From Sphingomonas metalli (lineage in GTDB: Bacteria > Pseudomonadota > Alphaproteobacteria > Sphingomonadales > Sphingomonadaceae), in contig NZ_BMIH01000001.1 of NCBI RefSeq assembly GCF_014641735.1, forward strand, positions 1,189,667 to 1,253,666: a stretch of 64,000 bases of DNA. The letters run 5' to 3'. A model generated the notes under the pieces. The model was not told where the DNA came from. It was given only the letters and a program-made list of their open reading frames with translations, and did not search any database. The translations under genes and the position numbers were made by a program. Shown here piece by piece: positions 51,352 to 60,721 of the stretch; positions within the stretch are counted from its first letter, which is position 1, and each line of letters opens with the position of its first letter.

Positions 51352-52401
51352 TCAAAGCCGCCCGTTGCGCACCGGCTCGCCGAAATCGGGGGTGCCGTCG
51401 GCCCGCCACCGGATCGGCTGGACGCGGGTATGCCGGTTGGGATCGAACAGCGGATCGCCCTGGATGTCGCGATAGTCGCGCGCATGATAGACCAGCATGT
51501 CGCGCCCGCGCGCGTCCACGGTGAAGCTGTTGTGCCCCGGCCCCCAGACATTGTTCTTCGGCGACGAGACGAACACCGGCACCGGCGACTTCTGCCACGA
51601 TGCCGGGTCCATGATGTCCGCATCGGCGCGCGCGGTCAGCATCCCCATGCAATAGCGCGCATCGGTGGCGCTGGCCGAATAGGTCATGAACAGCCGCCCA
51701 TGCCGCGCCAGCACCGCCGGCGCCTCGTTGACCTTGAAGCCCTGGATCTCCCAGTCGAGCGTCGGCACCGACAGGCGTGCGGGCTTCGCCGCCAGCGTCA
51801 GCGGCGTCGCCAGCAGCGCGAGATAGAGGTTGCTGTTGGTCTCGATCCCCGGCTCGCGCTGCGCCCAGGCCAGATAGCGCCGGCCGCGATGGACGAAGCT
51901 GGTCGAATCGAGGTTGAAGCTGTCCCATGGCGTCTGCAGCTGGCCCAGCACCGTCCAGCCGCCGGTCATCGGATCGCCGCCGTCGCACACGATCGCATGG
52001 GTGCGGATGCGGAACACGTCCTCGCCCCCGCCGCTCGGCCCTGCGGCGAAATAGACGATCCAGCGCCCGTCGATTCGGTGCAGCTCGGGCGCCCAGATGA
52101 AGCCGGACAGCGGCCCCTTTGCCGCGTGCCGCCACAGCACCGTCTCCGGCGCGGTCGCCAGCCCCCCGATCGAGCGCGCCCGGCGCAGCACCACCCGATC
52201 GTATTCGGGCACCGAGCCGGTGAGATAGTACCAGCCGTCGCTGTGCCGGAACACCTGCGCATCGGCGCGCTGGCGCACCAGCGGGTTGACGATCGGCACC
52301 TCGCCCCCGCCCGTCGCCGCCCGCGCCAGCCCCGGCCCCGCCGCCGCCAGCGCCACACTCCCCGACACGAACATCCGCCGCGACAGCTGATCCACCGGCA
52401 T
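51352..52401 (-). CDS. Glycoside hydrolase family 43 protein with Tat-type signal
   Basis: 349 residues. The N-terminus MPVDQLSRRMFVSGSVALAA has a twin-arginine motif and an Ala-rich cleavage region (GLARA). The GH43 five-bladed fold is suggested by RADAQVFRHSDGWYYLTGSV (catalytic base Asp), APELHRIDGRWIVYFAAG, an internal EAPAVLARHGRLFMTYSASA (acid Glu) and GPGHNSFTVDARG. Likely acts on arabinose- or xylose-containing glycans in the periplasm. The ATG at 52401 has GAGGGAGAGG immediately upstream. Confidence 0.85.
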   Translation of the reverse strand: MPVDQLSRRMFVSGSVALAAAGPGLARAATGGGEVPIVNPLVRQRADAQVFRHSDGWYYLTGSVPEYDRVVLRRARSIGGLATAPETVLWRHAAKGPLSGFIWAPELHRIDGRWIVYFAAGPSGGGEDVFRIRTHAIVCDGGDPMTGGWTVLGQLQTPWDSFNLDSTSFVHRGRRYLAWAQREPGIETNSNLYLALLATPLTLAAKPARLSVPTLDWEIQGFKVNEAPAVLARHGRLFMTYSASATDARYCMGMLTARADADIMDPASWQKSPVPVFVSSPKNNVWGPGHNSFTVDARGRDMLVYHARDYRDIQGDPLFDPNRHTRVQPIRWRADGTPDFGEPVRNGRL

Positions 52402-52543
52402 CCTCTCCCTCAATACTCCTACATCTGTGAACGCTGAGCGGAGGGAGTGCAAGCGGAGCGAACTCCCGGAACGCGCACGCGCAGACGGGGCCGTCGCTGT
52501 CCCAACGGGACGGGGCGGGTGCCGGCGATTGATCGGAGATGGC

Positions 52544-53383
52544 GGAGCTGTCAGTCTAACGCGAACCGCTCTCCACCTGATGCACGTGGGCCTTCGAGGC
52601 TGACAGCCTAGCTGGCGAGCACTTGCCACTCCGCCAAGGCGGCGGAGCGGCGTTCGCGGTAGGTCTGGCGATCAACGAGGTGGCGTTCGAGGTTGAAGTG
52701 GTTGGAGAGGCTGGCGTGGACGGAAGCGAACTTCTGGAGCGTCTTCATCCGCCGGAACCTCAGCATCGCGCGCTCCCGTCGTCGGAACGGCAGATGGCTG
52801 TTCTCCACCCGGTTGTTTGCCCAGCGACCTACCTCCTGGCGTTCACGACAGCCCAGTTCCGTCAAGGCGGCGGCGTAGCTGCGCAAGCCGTCAGTGGTGA
52901 TCGCCTCGGGCGACCCGTGGCGCTTGAGCGCCTTCTTCATGAACGTGAGCGCTGCGGCTTTGTCCCTGCTGCGGGTCACATAGCTCTCCAGCACCTCGCC
53001 TTCCTGATCAACAGCTCGCCACAGGTAGACCATCTCGCCGTTCAGCTTCACGTACATCTCGTCCAGGTGCCAGCGCCAGTGGCGGAAGCCACGCATGCGG
53101 CTGACCCGTGTACGCCGAATGTCGCCCGCGAACATGGGACCGAATCTGTTCCACCAGAACCGCACCGTCTCGTGACAGACATCGATCCCCGCTCGAATAG
53201 CAGGTCCTCCACGTTGCGGAGGCTGAGCGGAAACCGCACGTACATCAGCACCACCAGCCGGATCACCTCAGGTGACGAGTTGAACCGGCGGAACGGCGAT
53301 GGCGGCAGGGCGCGTGATCGGCGGGGCATGCCGACCCGCTATCACCCCCTGCCGCCACCCTGCCACGTTGGTCTGACAGCTCC
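52544..53383. mobile_element. IS6-family insertion sequence (840 bp, inactive)
   Basis: Ends: GGAGCTGTCAGTCTAACG at 52544 and, on the minus strand from 53383, GGAGCTGTCAGACCAACG, which is 16 of 18 matching. The length fits IS6 elements. The flanking octamers (GAGATGGC and AGCAGGTC) differ, so no target duplication remains. The single transposase gene has a frameshift. It separates the GH43/GST genes from the accessory cluster on the right. Confidence 0.8.
52608..53329 (-). pseudogene. IS6-family transposase with a 1-bp deletion
   Basis: Two frames must be joined. The 5' part (53329 down) reads FRRFNSSPEVIRLVVLMYVR followed by FPLSLRNVEDLLFERG. The 3' part (to 52608) continues with VRFWWNRFGPMF and carries the DDE residues in WRWHLDEMYVK, AITTDGLRSYAAAL and GRWANNRVENSHLPF. 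At 53187-53190 there are four Cs (four Gs in the gene) where five would restore the normal ERGIDVCHETVRFW-type junction. The intact protein would be about 240 residues. Confidence 0.82.
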
Positions 53384-53394
53384 AGCAGGTCCGT

Positions 53395-54192
53395 TCAGTG
53401 GTCTGAGGAAATCTTCGGTGTCGACAGCGGCTCGATCCGGACCTCGACCCGGCGGAGCGAGGCTGTGGCAAGGCCGTCGAAAGCGGGATCAGTGGACGGA
53501 GTGGATCGGTGCGTGAGGCTCTCGCGGATCAAACCGGCGGGGATGCCTCGCATGATAAGCGAGCGCGTGACAAGCTTAGTTCGCTCCTTCGCCAAGCTTG
53601 ACGGTTCTACCAGCAGTTGTCCGGACACACGGTCGTGGTCGGTGGCGGCAAAACCCGTGACAGTGATCCGCGCGGGCTGCACGTCAAGCGCGTAGTTGAT
53701 CGCCTGATCCAGATAGAAGTCGGATAGCTGGTACGTTATAAAGCTGCTGCCGAAGTCGAACGGCACCGTAATCGTCCGAGCGGCAAAGGGTTTGGAAGGC
53801 GGAGTTCGCGTTTCGTAAAGGGGGCGTACGTTTCGCTGAGGCAGCGCAAAGCGGCGCCCCGCATATCCGTCGGCGGCGAGCATGAAGCGGGTGCAGGGCT
53901 GATCCAAGACCGAGACGCGCACTGGGTCCAAGACCGTTCCGCCACATGGATTGCCTGCGTCCTTTGCCGCGGCACGACCCTCGACAAGGATAGCGCGGTT
54001 CCAGTCGGGCTTGGTCGGCGCGCTCGTCACGTCGTAGCGTCCCCCGCTGGCGGGATCGTCCGCCAGCCAGCAGCCGGATTTCCGGCCCGCATCGGTGTCA
54101 CGATAGACGGGGCACGCGATGAAACGCACCTCTGGGGCGGGAGCCGCCGCCTGTTGCGCAGCCACTAGGATCAGGAGCAGCGCCGACTTCAT
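53395..54192 (-). CDS. Secreted protein of unknown function
   Basis: 265 residues with a signal peptide (MKSALLLILVAAQQAAAPAP). Six cysteines lie in the first 130 residues (for example FIACPVYRDTDAGRKSGCWL, and NPCGGTVLDP with LDQPCTRFML), hinting at disulfides. The C-terminal part (ARITVTGFAATDHDRVSGQL ... LRRVEVRIEPL) recalls the start and end of OmpA-type domains but without the usual core. Its stop lies 12 bases from the IS6 end. It overlaps the start of the cytochrome gene by 4 bases and is the last gene of the receptor operon. Confidence 0.65.
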   Translation of the reverse strand: MKSALLLILVAAQQAAAPAPEVRFIACPVYRDTDAGRKSGCWLADDPASGGRYDVTSAPTKPDWNRAILVEGRAAAKDAGNPCGGTVLDPVRVSVLDQPCTRFMLAADGYAGRRFALPQRNVRPLYETRTPPSKPFAARTITVPFDFGSSFITYQLSDFYLDQAINYALDVQPARITVTGFAATDHDRVSGQLLVEPSSLAKERTKLVTRSLIMRGIPAGLIRESLTHRSTPSTDPAFDGLATASLRRVEVRIEPLSTPKISSDH

Positions 54193-55727
54193 AGCGCGCT
54201 CATCAGGTTGACCAGATCCTGCTTCTCCTGCTCGCTATAGCCGATGTGATAGCGCCGGTCGTAGAAGTCGACGACGCCGCGCAGGTCACGGGCGCTGCCG
54301 TTGGAAAAATATGGTGCCCGCGCCGCAAGCCCCCGCATTGATTGCAGCGTGATCCGGCCGACGTCGGCGCACCGCCCGGTCGTCAGCGCATAGCCGGGAT
54401 CATGGGTCAGGATCACCCGGCCATAATGCGGATGCGGTTTGCCCAGGCAGGTTACGCGGAAAAGCGGCAAGTGCGGCATGGCGTCCGCGAACGGGCGGTT
54501 AGTGGTGCCCAGGTCGACCTGTCCCGGCGCCACGTCCATGCCCATTTGGCTCATATTGTGGCAGAAGACACAGCTGTTGCGCACGGGATTGCCGAAACCG
54601 ATCGGCGAGTTGATGCCGGCGCTGTCGCTGATTAGAAAGGTCTTGTCGCGGAAGATGCGCGCGCCACGTGCGACGGATGCGCGGAAGGCGAGGGTTTCGG
54701 CCGATACGGATGCACGTGCCTGCGGATCGGGCTTCTCCCATTTGGCGAATTCGCTCCACACCGGTACGCCCTGGCTGCCGAGCCGGCCCGGCTTCGAGAT
54801 GCGCAGCTGTTCCGGCCCCCCCTCTGCCCCGTCAGCGTCGAGCATGCCGCCTCGATCGTCGCGCTGCTGCGCCACGTAAACATGACGCTCGAAATCGAGG
54901 ATCCGGGCGATATCGCCCTGATCGAGCTTGCGGGCGAAGGCGAGATGCGCCCCGGCCGCGTCACGCATCTGCCAGGTCAGGCTGGGCACTCGGCCGTCGG
55001 CCATCAGATTGCCGCTGACCGGCTTGCCCGTTTCCGGGTCAAGTGCCAGCGGCAAACCCGCCTTGGGATCGTAGGCGAAGCCCATCGCCTCAATATATTT
55101 GAAGTTGGCCACCGGGCGCGGTCGCCGGAAGACGGATATGTGCGGATCGGCCGAGTGCAGGCCCCATTTGGGGTCGAGGTTGCAGCCGCTCGGATCGCGG
55201 ACCACCTCCAGCTTATAGTCCGGGCTTATCGCTTTGCCGTTCAAATCGCGAGGCGGCCAGGGCCGCGCGATGCGGATCAGTCCGTGATCGATCAGCAGCG
55301 AGTGGGAGGCGCGTGCATCCTGAGGCAGGCTGGGGCAATCCGCGCCGTCGCTGGCGGCGAACAGGGAGTCGCGGGGACCGCCCCGCTCCCATTGCCGCGC
55401 CGCCGAGGCAGCCGACAGGCTCATGCCGTCGGCTGGCTGATGGCAGGTGACACAGGCGCGGCCATTCGGCCCGATTGCGGTGAAAAAGGGATGACCCTGT
55501 GTGGCCATCGGTCCGCCGTCGAGGACGACGCGTATCACGCCGGTCGGATCGGCATAGTCGAGCCTGGTCGGGAAGACCCGCCCCTCCCCCGGCTGCCACC
55601 ATCGATCGGGTGGATCGGCCGCGGTCACGCGCAATCCGACACTGCCCGCGAGCAGCGCAGTCGCGGCGACCAGCGCGCAGGCACCGGCCTTGCGCACGCG
55701 ATCAGAAACTGAAGCGGACCGAGCCAT
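54189..55727 (-). CDS. Di-haem cytochrome c peroxidase/MauG-like protein
   Basis: 512 residues from ATG 55727. A signal sequence (ACALVAATALLAGSVGLRVT) is followed by a first haem site CVTCH (C92, C95, H96) and a second CVFCH (C386, C389, H390). GTTNRPFADAMPHLPLFRVT and LAARAPYFSNGSARDLRGVV near the C-terminus are typical of the family. Larger than standard bacterial cytochrome c peroxidase (about 330-350). Predicted periplasmic electron-transfer or oxidation role. Overlaps the TonB receptor gene end by 26 bases and the following gene by 4. Confidence 0.8.
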   Translation of the reverse strand: MARSASVSDRVRKAGACALVAATALLAGSVGLRVTAADPPDRWWQPGEGRVFPTRLDYADPTGVIRVVLDGGPMATQGHPFFTAIGPNGRACVTCHQPADGMSLSAASAARQWERGGPRDSLFAASDGADCPSLPQDARASHSLLIDHGLIRIARPWPPRDLNGKAISPDYKLEVVRDPSGCNLDPKWGLHSADPHISVFRRPRPVANFKYIEAMGFAYDPKAGLPLALDPETGKPVSGNLMADGRVPSLTWQMRDAAGAHLAFARKLDQGDIARILDFERHVYVAQQRDDRGGMLDADGAEGGPEQLRISKPGRLGSQGVPVWSEFAKWEKPDPQARASVSAETLAFRASVARGARIFRDKTFLISDSAGINSPIGFGNPVRNSCVFCHNMSQMGMDVAPGQVDLGTTNRPFADAMPHLPLFRVTCLGKPHPHYGRVILTHDPGYALTTGRCADVGRITLQSMRGLAARAPYFSNGSARDLRGVVDFYDRRYHIGYSEQEKQDLVNLMSAL

Positions 55728-58113
55728 AAATCTCACGGGGAGCGCCGGGAATGGCGACATACTGACCGGTCGGCGCCAGCGTCGACTTGTAGTAGGCATA
55801 GCGCGTGTCGGTCAGGTTGGTGGCGTCGACAGAGATCTCCAGACCCTCGACCCAGCTTGGCTGCCAGGCGAGGCGCGCCCCGAGCAGCGCATATTGCTTC
55901 TGATAGGATGTCGGATCCGCTGCGGTGAGGAATTGCGAGCCCTTGTAGCTGACGTCGCCGCGCACCGTGAACCGCCCGACACCGGTCGCCAGCTGATAGG
56001 CGGCGCCGCCATTGATGGACCAGTCCGGGATCTGCGGAACGCGGCTGTTCAGCGTAAAACCGCTGGTGATTGCCGCTGCGGTCAGCGTGTCAAAGCGCGC
56101 GTCGACATGGCCGACGCCGAGATTGACGGTGAGCCCGCGCGCCGGGGCTACGTTCAGCTCCGCCTCGAAGCCCTTGATATTTGATCCGCCGGCGTTGCGG
56201 GTCGTGCGGATATTGGCGTTGGTCAACGGGTCCACGCCCTGCACGGTGAGCTGAATGTCGCGATACTCGCTGTAGAAGCCGGCAACATTGAGGGTTAGGC
56301 GATCGTCGAACCAGCTAGTCTTGGCGCCCAATTCGTAGCTGGTGAGCTTTTCCGGGTCGTAGCGCGGCGTGGGCGTGGACGCGACGGTCGAGGCGCCGAA
56401 GCCGCCGGATTTGAAGCCTTTCGAGTAACTGGCATAGACCAACGCAGCCCGCGTCGGTTTCCATTCGAGACCGACCTTGGGCGTGAACGAGTCCCATTCC
56501 GCCACTGCGCGCGACAATGGCACCACGACGACGCCGTTCTGCGGACGCAGCACCGAAGTCGAGTAGGATTTCCTGTCACGGTTGATGCGGCCACCCGCGG
56601 TGAGCGACAGCGTATCGGTGAGCTTGAGGTTTTCCTGCGTGAACAAGGCGTAGCTCGTCGCCTCCAGGCCGAAGGTGGTGAAGGTGTTGCCCGCGTCGGC
56701 TGCGGTGGTCGGAAGGCCTGCCGCCCGCAGCGCCTCGAAGATCCCTTCGAACGAGCGTGTGAAGACCGATGAATTGCCCTTTTCGCGGAACGCATAGCCG
56801 CCCACCAGAAAGTTCAGGCGCCCGTCGAGCACGGTACCGCCAAGCTGCACCTCCTGGCTGATCTGGTAATCCTTCATCAGCGTGCGGCTTTGCTGAAGCG
56901 GGTAGGGAGTCTGGTCGCCATCTACCTCCACCGTCGCATCGATGTTGCGATAGGCGGTAATCGACTTCAGCGTTATCGTATCTGTGATGTCGAACGTCGC
57001 CACCGCCGAGACACCATAGATGTCGCTGTCATCCTGCTGCGGCTGGGCGGAGTAGATGCGGTAGGGATCGGAGGTGACAAAGCGGCCATCATAGATGGTC
57101 CCCGCCGGCAGGCCGAGTTGTGCGTTGAGAAAGGGCGCGGCGTATTGGTTGTAGCGGGCAATTTTGGCCACCGTCGCACCGCTCGGCACAAAGCCAATGA
57201 AATAGCCGCTAGGCGGGTTTTGGCGCTGGCGCGTATAATCCGCATTGATCTTCAGCGTCGCCCCGTCGGTTTGCCACTTGATTGCGCCGCGCAGGATCAG
57301 CCGGTTCTCGCTAGCGTAGCGCTGGCCGTCGGACAGTCGCCGGCCGAAGCCGTCGTTGCTGATATAGGATGCCGAGAATTTGGCGCCGAGGGCGCCGTCG
57401 ATGATCGGAGCGTTGATCAGCGCCGCCGCGTCGGCGCGGCCATAAGCGCCGAACCGAACTTTGGCCATACCGGTCGCGGCGCCGGAGACGATCGGATCGG
57501 TCGTGATGACGTTGATCGCACCGCCGATCGTGTTGCGTCCGTAAAGGGTGCCCTGTGGGCCTTTCAGCACCTCGACCCGGGCGATATCCTCCAAGCTCAG
57601 CAAACCCCCGAGCGACCGGGCAATATACACGTCGTCGACATAGAGACCGATGCCGGGATCGGTCGGAAACTGGAAATCGCCAGTGCCGACGCCGCGGATA
57701 TAGCCGGCGAACGCCGACCCGCCGCCGGCCGGCCGGTTGGTCGGATGTAGCTCGAGATTCGGAGCGAAGTTGCTGACATCGGCGAGGTTGTCGATGCCGC
57801 GAGCAGTCAGGGCCTGAGCTGAAAGTGCGGTGACCGAGACCGGCGTATCCTGCAGCCGCTGTTCGCGGCGCTGCGCCGTGACGACGATGTCGCCCAGTTG
57901 GTCGCCGTCGTTCGTCGCCGTGCCGGCGGCCGCCTGCGGGGTCGTCTGGCCGGCTGCCCGATCGATCGTCGTCGCCGGGTCGCCCGGCGCAGCCGGTGGG
58001 GGAGAGGCCGGAGCGCTGCTCGTGTCCTGCGCTGCGGCGGGAAGCGCCAACAACAGACCAAGGGCCAACCCCGTGGGAGACGTTGCCATGGTCGCTAGGT
58101 GCCGCTTCATCAT
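55702..58113 (-). CDS. TonB-dependent outer membrane receptor
   Basis: 803 residues. Signal peptide (GLALGLLLALPAAAQ), a linker, a plug domain starting DIVVTAQRREQRLQDTPVSV with GSAFAGYIRGVGTGDFQFPT, DPGIGLYVDDVYIARSLGG and VEVLKGPQGTLYGRNTIGGA, then a 22-strand barrel ending with the Phe of REIYGSVRFSF. Imports an unknown compound across the outer membrane; similar receptors in sphingomonads take up aromatic or steroid/terpenoid compounds (inference). A GntR-type palindrome lies 59 bases upstream of the start. Confidence 0.93.
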   Translation of the reverse strand: MMKRHLATMATSPTGLALGLLLALPAAAQDTSSAPASPPPAAPGDPATTIDRAAGQTTPQAAAGTATNDGDQLGDIVVTAQRREQRLQDTPVSVTALSAQALTARGIDNLADVSNFAPNLELHPTNRPAGGGSAFAGYIRGVGTGDFQFPTDPGIGLYVDDVYIARSLGGLLSLEDIARVEVLKGPQGTLYGRNTIGGAINVITTDPIVSGAATGMAKVRFGAYGRADAAALINAPIIDGALGAKFSASYISNDGFGRRLSDGQRYASENRLILRGAIKWQTDGATLKINADYTRQRQNPPSGYFIGFVPSGATVAKIARYNQYAAPFLNAQLGLPAGTIYDGRFVTSDPYRIYSAQPQQDDSDIYGVSAVATFDITDTITLKSITAYRNIDATVEVDGDQTPYPLQQSRTLMKDYQISQEVQLGGTVLDGRLNFLVGGYAFREKGNSSVFTRSFEGIFEALRAAGLPTTAADAGNTFTTFGLEATSYALFTQENLKLTDTLSLTAGGRINRDRKSYSTSVLRPQNGVVVVPLSRAVAEWDSFTPKVGLEWKPTRAALVYASYSKGFKSGGFGASTVASTPTPRYDPEKLTSYELGAKTSWFDDRLTLNVAGFYSEYRDIQLTVQGVDPLTNANIRTTRNAGGSNIKGFEAELNVAPARGLTVNLGVGHVDARFDTLTAAAITSGFTLNSRVPQIPDWSINGGAAYQLATGVGRFTVRGDVSYKGSQFLTAADPTSYQKQYALLGARLAWQPSWVEGLEISVDATNLTDTRYAYYKSTLAPTGQYVAIPGAPREIYGSVRFSF

Positions 58114-58162
58114 CGCTCTCCCTCAAGCCGGCTCTTTGGCCGTGCAGGATAGCTATGGACCA

Positions 58163-59464
58163 TTACATAATATTGTCAACAATTTCGCTGACACTTTGCC
58201 GTGCAGGCTTTGCGATCCGCCGCAATGGAATGACGATCAGTACACCGGCCAGAAGAAGACCGGCCAGCAGGTAGACCGGCACCAGCACGTTGCCTGTCTC
58301 GGCAATGATCCAACCGATGACGACGGGCGCGACAGCCCCGCTGAGATTGCCGAACAGGTTGATCACCGCCATCATCTGCGGATGGCGCTGGCCGAGGAGC
58401 CGCGTCGGGACCGACCAGAAGACCGACTGCGCGCCGCCAAGCCCCAGTCCGCCAATCGTCAGAAGAAGCAAAGCTTCAAGGCCGCCGCCGATCATCGCCG
58501 CAGCGCCGAAGCCGGAGGCAGCGAGCAGCATTGCAACCGTGATATGGCCGAAGCGCTCATTGGTCCGGTCCGACCGCCAAGCGACCAATATCATACCCGT
58601 CCCTATCGCCACCCAAGGCAACGCGCTCAGCACCCCAATATGGAAGGGGTCAGCTACGCCCAACGTCTTGATCGCGATCGGCAGCCAGAAGATGATGGCA
58701 TTGGCGCCCGTTATGAGGACGAACCACAATGCCGCGCACCACCACAGGGCCGGGCGACGCAAGGTCGCGCTGAACGGTTCATCCTGCCCTGCGACATCCT
58801 GTTCCGACCCGACTGAACGGAAGATCCAGTCGCGTTCGTTCGCGTCCAGCCAACCCGCCGCAGCGGGCGTGTCGCTGAACCATCGGAGCGCCCATAATCC
58901 GGCCGCCACCGTCGCGAGCCCTTCCACAAGGAACATCAGCCGCCATCCCGGCAGGCCCGTGTCGATGCCCAGGAGCCAACCGGACAGCGGGCCGGAGAGG
59001 ATCACCGATGTCGGCACCGCGAGCAGCGTCAGACCCACCGATCGGCTGCGATAGGCTTGGGGTAGCCATTGGCTCACGTACCAGACGACGCCGGGCGCAA
59101 AGCCGCTTTCGAATACGCCCGTGACGAACCGCAACAGGTAAAACTGCCAGGGCTGATCGATCCCCGCCATGGCGGTCGCGGCCATGCCCCAGCCGATCAC
59201 GGATCCGGCGATCCACCGCCGCGGACCTATCCGCCGCAGCATCGCGGTGCTCGGCAACTGGAACAGGAGATAGCCGACGAAGAAGATGCCGACGCCCAAA
59301 CCATAGCTCCGAGGGTCGAGCCCGAGTGCGGCGTTCATCTGAATCGCCGCAAAGCTGACGTTCACGCGATCGATCGAGCTCAGGACGATCAGGCCGGTCA
59401 GCACCAGAACCACGCGAGCCATGACCTTGCGGTACACGCTCTCGGCCAAGGCATCCTTTGTCAT
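58163..59464 (-). CDS. MFS transporter, anion:cation symporter type
   Basis: 433 residues, 12 membrane segments. LSSIDRVNVSFAAIQMNAAL in the first loop and GYLLFQLPSTAMLRRIGPRR are ACS-family features, along with RFVTGVFESGFAPGVVWYVS. It probably carries an organic acid across the inner membrane, in step with the TonB receptor. Divergent from the P450 gene with a shared 61-base promoter region. The final codons (EIVDNIM) contain the operator used for the receptor gene. Confidence 0.88.
   Translation of the reverse strand: MTKDALAESVYRKVMARVVLVLTGLIVLSSIDRVNVSFAAIQMNAALGLDPRSYGLGVGIFFVGYLLFQLPSTAMLRRIGPRRWIAGSVIGWGMAATAMAGIDQPWQFYLLRFVTGVFESGFAPGVVWYVSQWLPQAYRSRSVGLTLLAVPTSVILSGPLSGWLLGIDTGLPGWRLMFLVEGLATVAAGLWALRWFSDTPAAAGWLDANERDWIFRSVGSEQDVAGQDEPFSATLRRPALWWCAALWFVLITGANAIIFWLPIAIKTLGVADPFHIGVLSALPWVAIGTGMILVAWRSDRTNERFGHITVAMLLAASGFGAAAMIGGGLEALLLLTIGGLGLGGAQSVFWSVPTRLLGQRHPQMMAVINLFGNLSGAVAPVVIGWIIAETGNVLVPVYLLAGLLLAGVLIVIPLRRIAKPARQSVSEIVDNIM
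58172..58183. promoter_or_regulatory. GntR-type operator upstream of the TonB receptor
   Basis: ATTGT-CA-ACAAT, embedded in ATATTGTCAACAATTT, within the last codons of the MFS gene and 59 bases before the receptor ATG. It is nearly identical to the site at 59504-59515. FCD-type GntR regulators bind palindromes of this shape (TTGT...ACAA). Confidence 0.7.
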
Positions 59465-59503
59465 TATCGAAGCTAGTCACAGCCTCCAATTCGTGTCAAC
59501 GAT

Positions 59504-59515
59504 ATTGTCGACAAT
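59504..59515. promoter_or_regulatory. GntR-type operator between the MFS and P450 genes
   Basis: ATTGT-CG-ACAAT in the 61-base divergent region, preceded by AT as in the other copy (ATATTGTCRACAAT shared). Its right half overlaps an upstream ATG of the P450 gene (59514), which supports the ATG at 59526 as the real start. Confidence 0.7.
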
Positions 59516-59525
59516 GGAGTCTATC

Positions 59526-60704
59526 ATGGCCGTACCGCAGGATTACGACCCACTCGCGCCCGAAACGTTCGACAGCCCGCACGCCACTTTTGCGGAGCTG
59601 CGCCGCTCCTGCCCGATGGCGCGCAGCGAGGCCTTCGACGGCTTCTGGATGTTGACCCGCCACGCCGATATCCGGGCCGTGCTCGACGAACCTCTCCTCT
59701 ATACCACCCGCGTGCGCAACGTCGTGCCGGGCGGTTCGGCAACGGGCAGGCGACCACCGCTGCACCTCGATCCGCCCGAGCACACACCCTATCGACGCGC
59801 AATCGACCGCGCCCTGGGCGCCGCGCGGATCGAGGGAATGACCGCGATGATCAAGGGGCATGCGGACAGGCTATTGCGAGCCTATCGCCACGCCGGCGGC
59901 GGTGATCTGGTCGATCTCTATTCCAGTCCGCTTGCCGCGCTGGTCTTCGCGGACTGGTTCTTCCTTGATCCCAATCAGAGCGCCCATCTTTGGGCGACGT
60001 CTAAGGAATTCGTGAAGGCGTGGGAGCATTTCGATGCTGAAGCGGTCTCGCGGACCAGCGCCACCCTCTACGACCTCGCGCGGGATCTTGTCGCCGAGCG
60101 ACGGCGACATCCCCGCTCGCCAGATCACGATCCGATCAGCTCGCTGCTCGCCGCGACCGACGCCGATAACGTCGCGCTACCGGACGAGATGCTGGTCGGC
60201 TGCGTGCGGCAGATCCTCGTTGTCGGCCTCGTGGCGCCGCCCATCTTCGTCGGCAGCGTCGCCGTCCATCTGTCGCGCGACCAGGCGTTACAGCACCGGT
60301 TGCGAGCCGAGCCCGAGTTGTTGCCTGCCGCGATTGAGGAGTTCCTGCGGCTCTACACGCCCTATCGCGGCTTCGCGCGGGCCCCGGTGCACGAAGTGAT
60401 GCTGCATGGCCGCACCGTCGCAGCGAACGAGCCGATTGCACTCGCCTATGCCTCGGCCAATCGCGATGAGACGGTCTTCGAAGATCCGGACTGCTTCCGG
60501 CTCGATCGGCCGAACATCCGCCAGCATCTCGCCTTCGGCCGCGGCCCGCATCGCTGCGCTGGCATGGCGATGGCGCGGGTCGAGCTACTGGTCGCGGTTC
60601 GCGCGCTGCTCGACGGTACGACCCGTTTCGAACTCGCGGGCGACGTGCGGATGAGCGGGATGCCCGAGGTCGGGCCGATCTACGTCCCGTTGCGCGTCGT
60701 CTGA
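59526..60704 (+). CDS. Cytochrome P450 with atypical I-helix
   Basis: 392 residues from the ATG at 59526 (GGAG seven bases upstream). Haem-binding loop FGRGPHRCAGMAMAR with Cys344; K-helix ExxR in AAIEEFLRLYTPYRGFAR; LHLDPPEHTPYRRAIDRALG near the front. The I-helix, where most P450s have AGxDTT, reads VVGLVAPPIFVG, so the conserved acid-alcohol pair needed for proton delivery is absent. A soluble class I enzyme that needs a ferredoxin partner, not encoded nearby. Divergent from the MFS gene. Confidence 0.9.
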   Translation: MAVPQDYDPLAPETFDSPHATFAELRRSCPMARSEAFDGFWMLTRHADIRAVLDEPLLYTTRVRNVVPGGSATGRRPPLHLDPPEHTPYRRAIDRALGAARIEGMTAMIKGHADRLLRAYRHAGGGDLVDLYSSPLAALVFADWFFLDPNQSAHLWATSKEFVKAWEHFDAEAVSRTSATLYDLARDLVAERRRHPRSPDHDPISSLLAATDADNVALPDEMLVGCVRQILVVGLVAPPIFVGSVAVHLSRDQALQHRLRAEPELLPAAIEEFLRLYTPYRGFARAPVHEVMLHGRTVAANEPIALAYASANRDETVFEDPDCFRLDRPNIRQHLAFGRGPHRCAGMAMARVELLVAVRALLDGTTRFELAGDVRMSGMPEVGPIYVPLRVV

Positions 60705-60721
60705 CCGATCGCCAGCGACGG

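Noticed and set aside
52536..53391. 8-bp target duplication around the IS6 element
   Set aside because: GAGATGGC on the left and AGCAGGTC on the right do not match.
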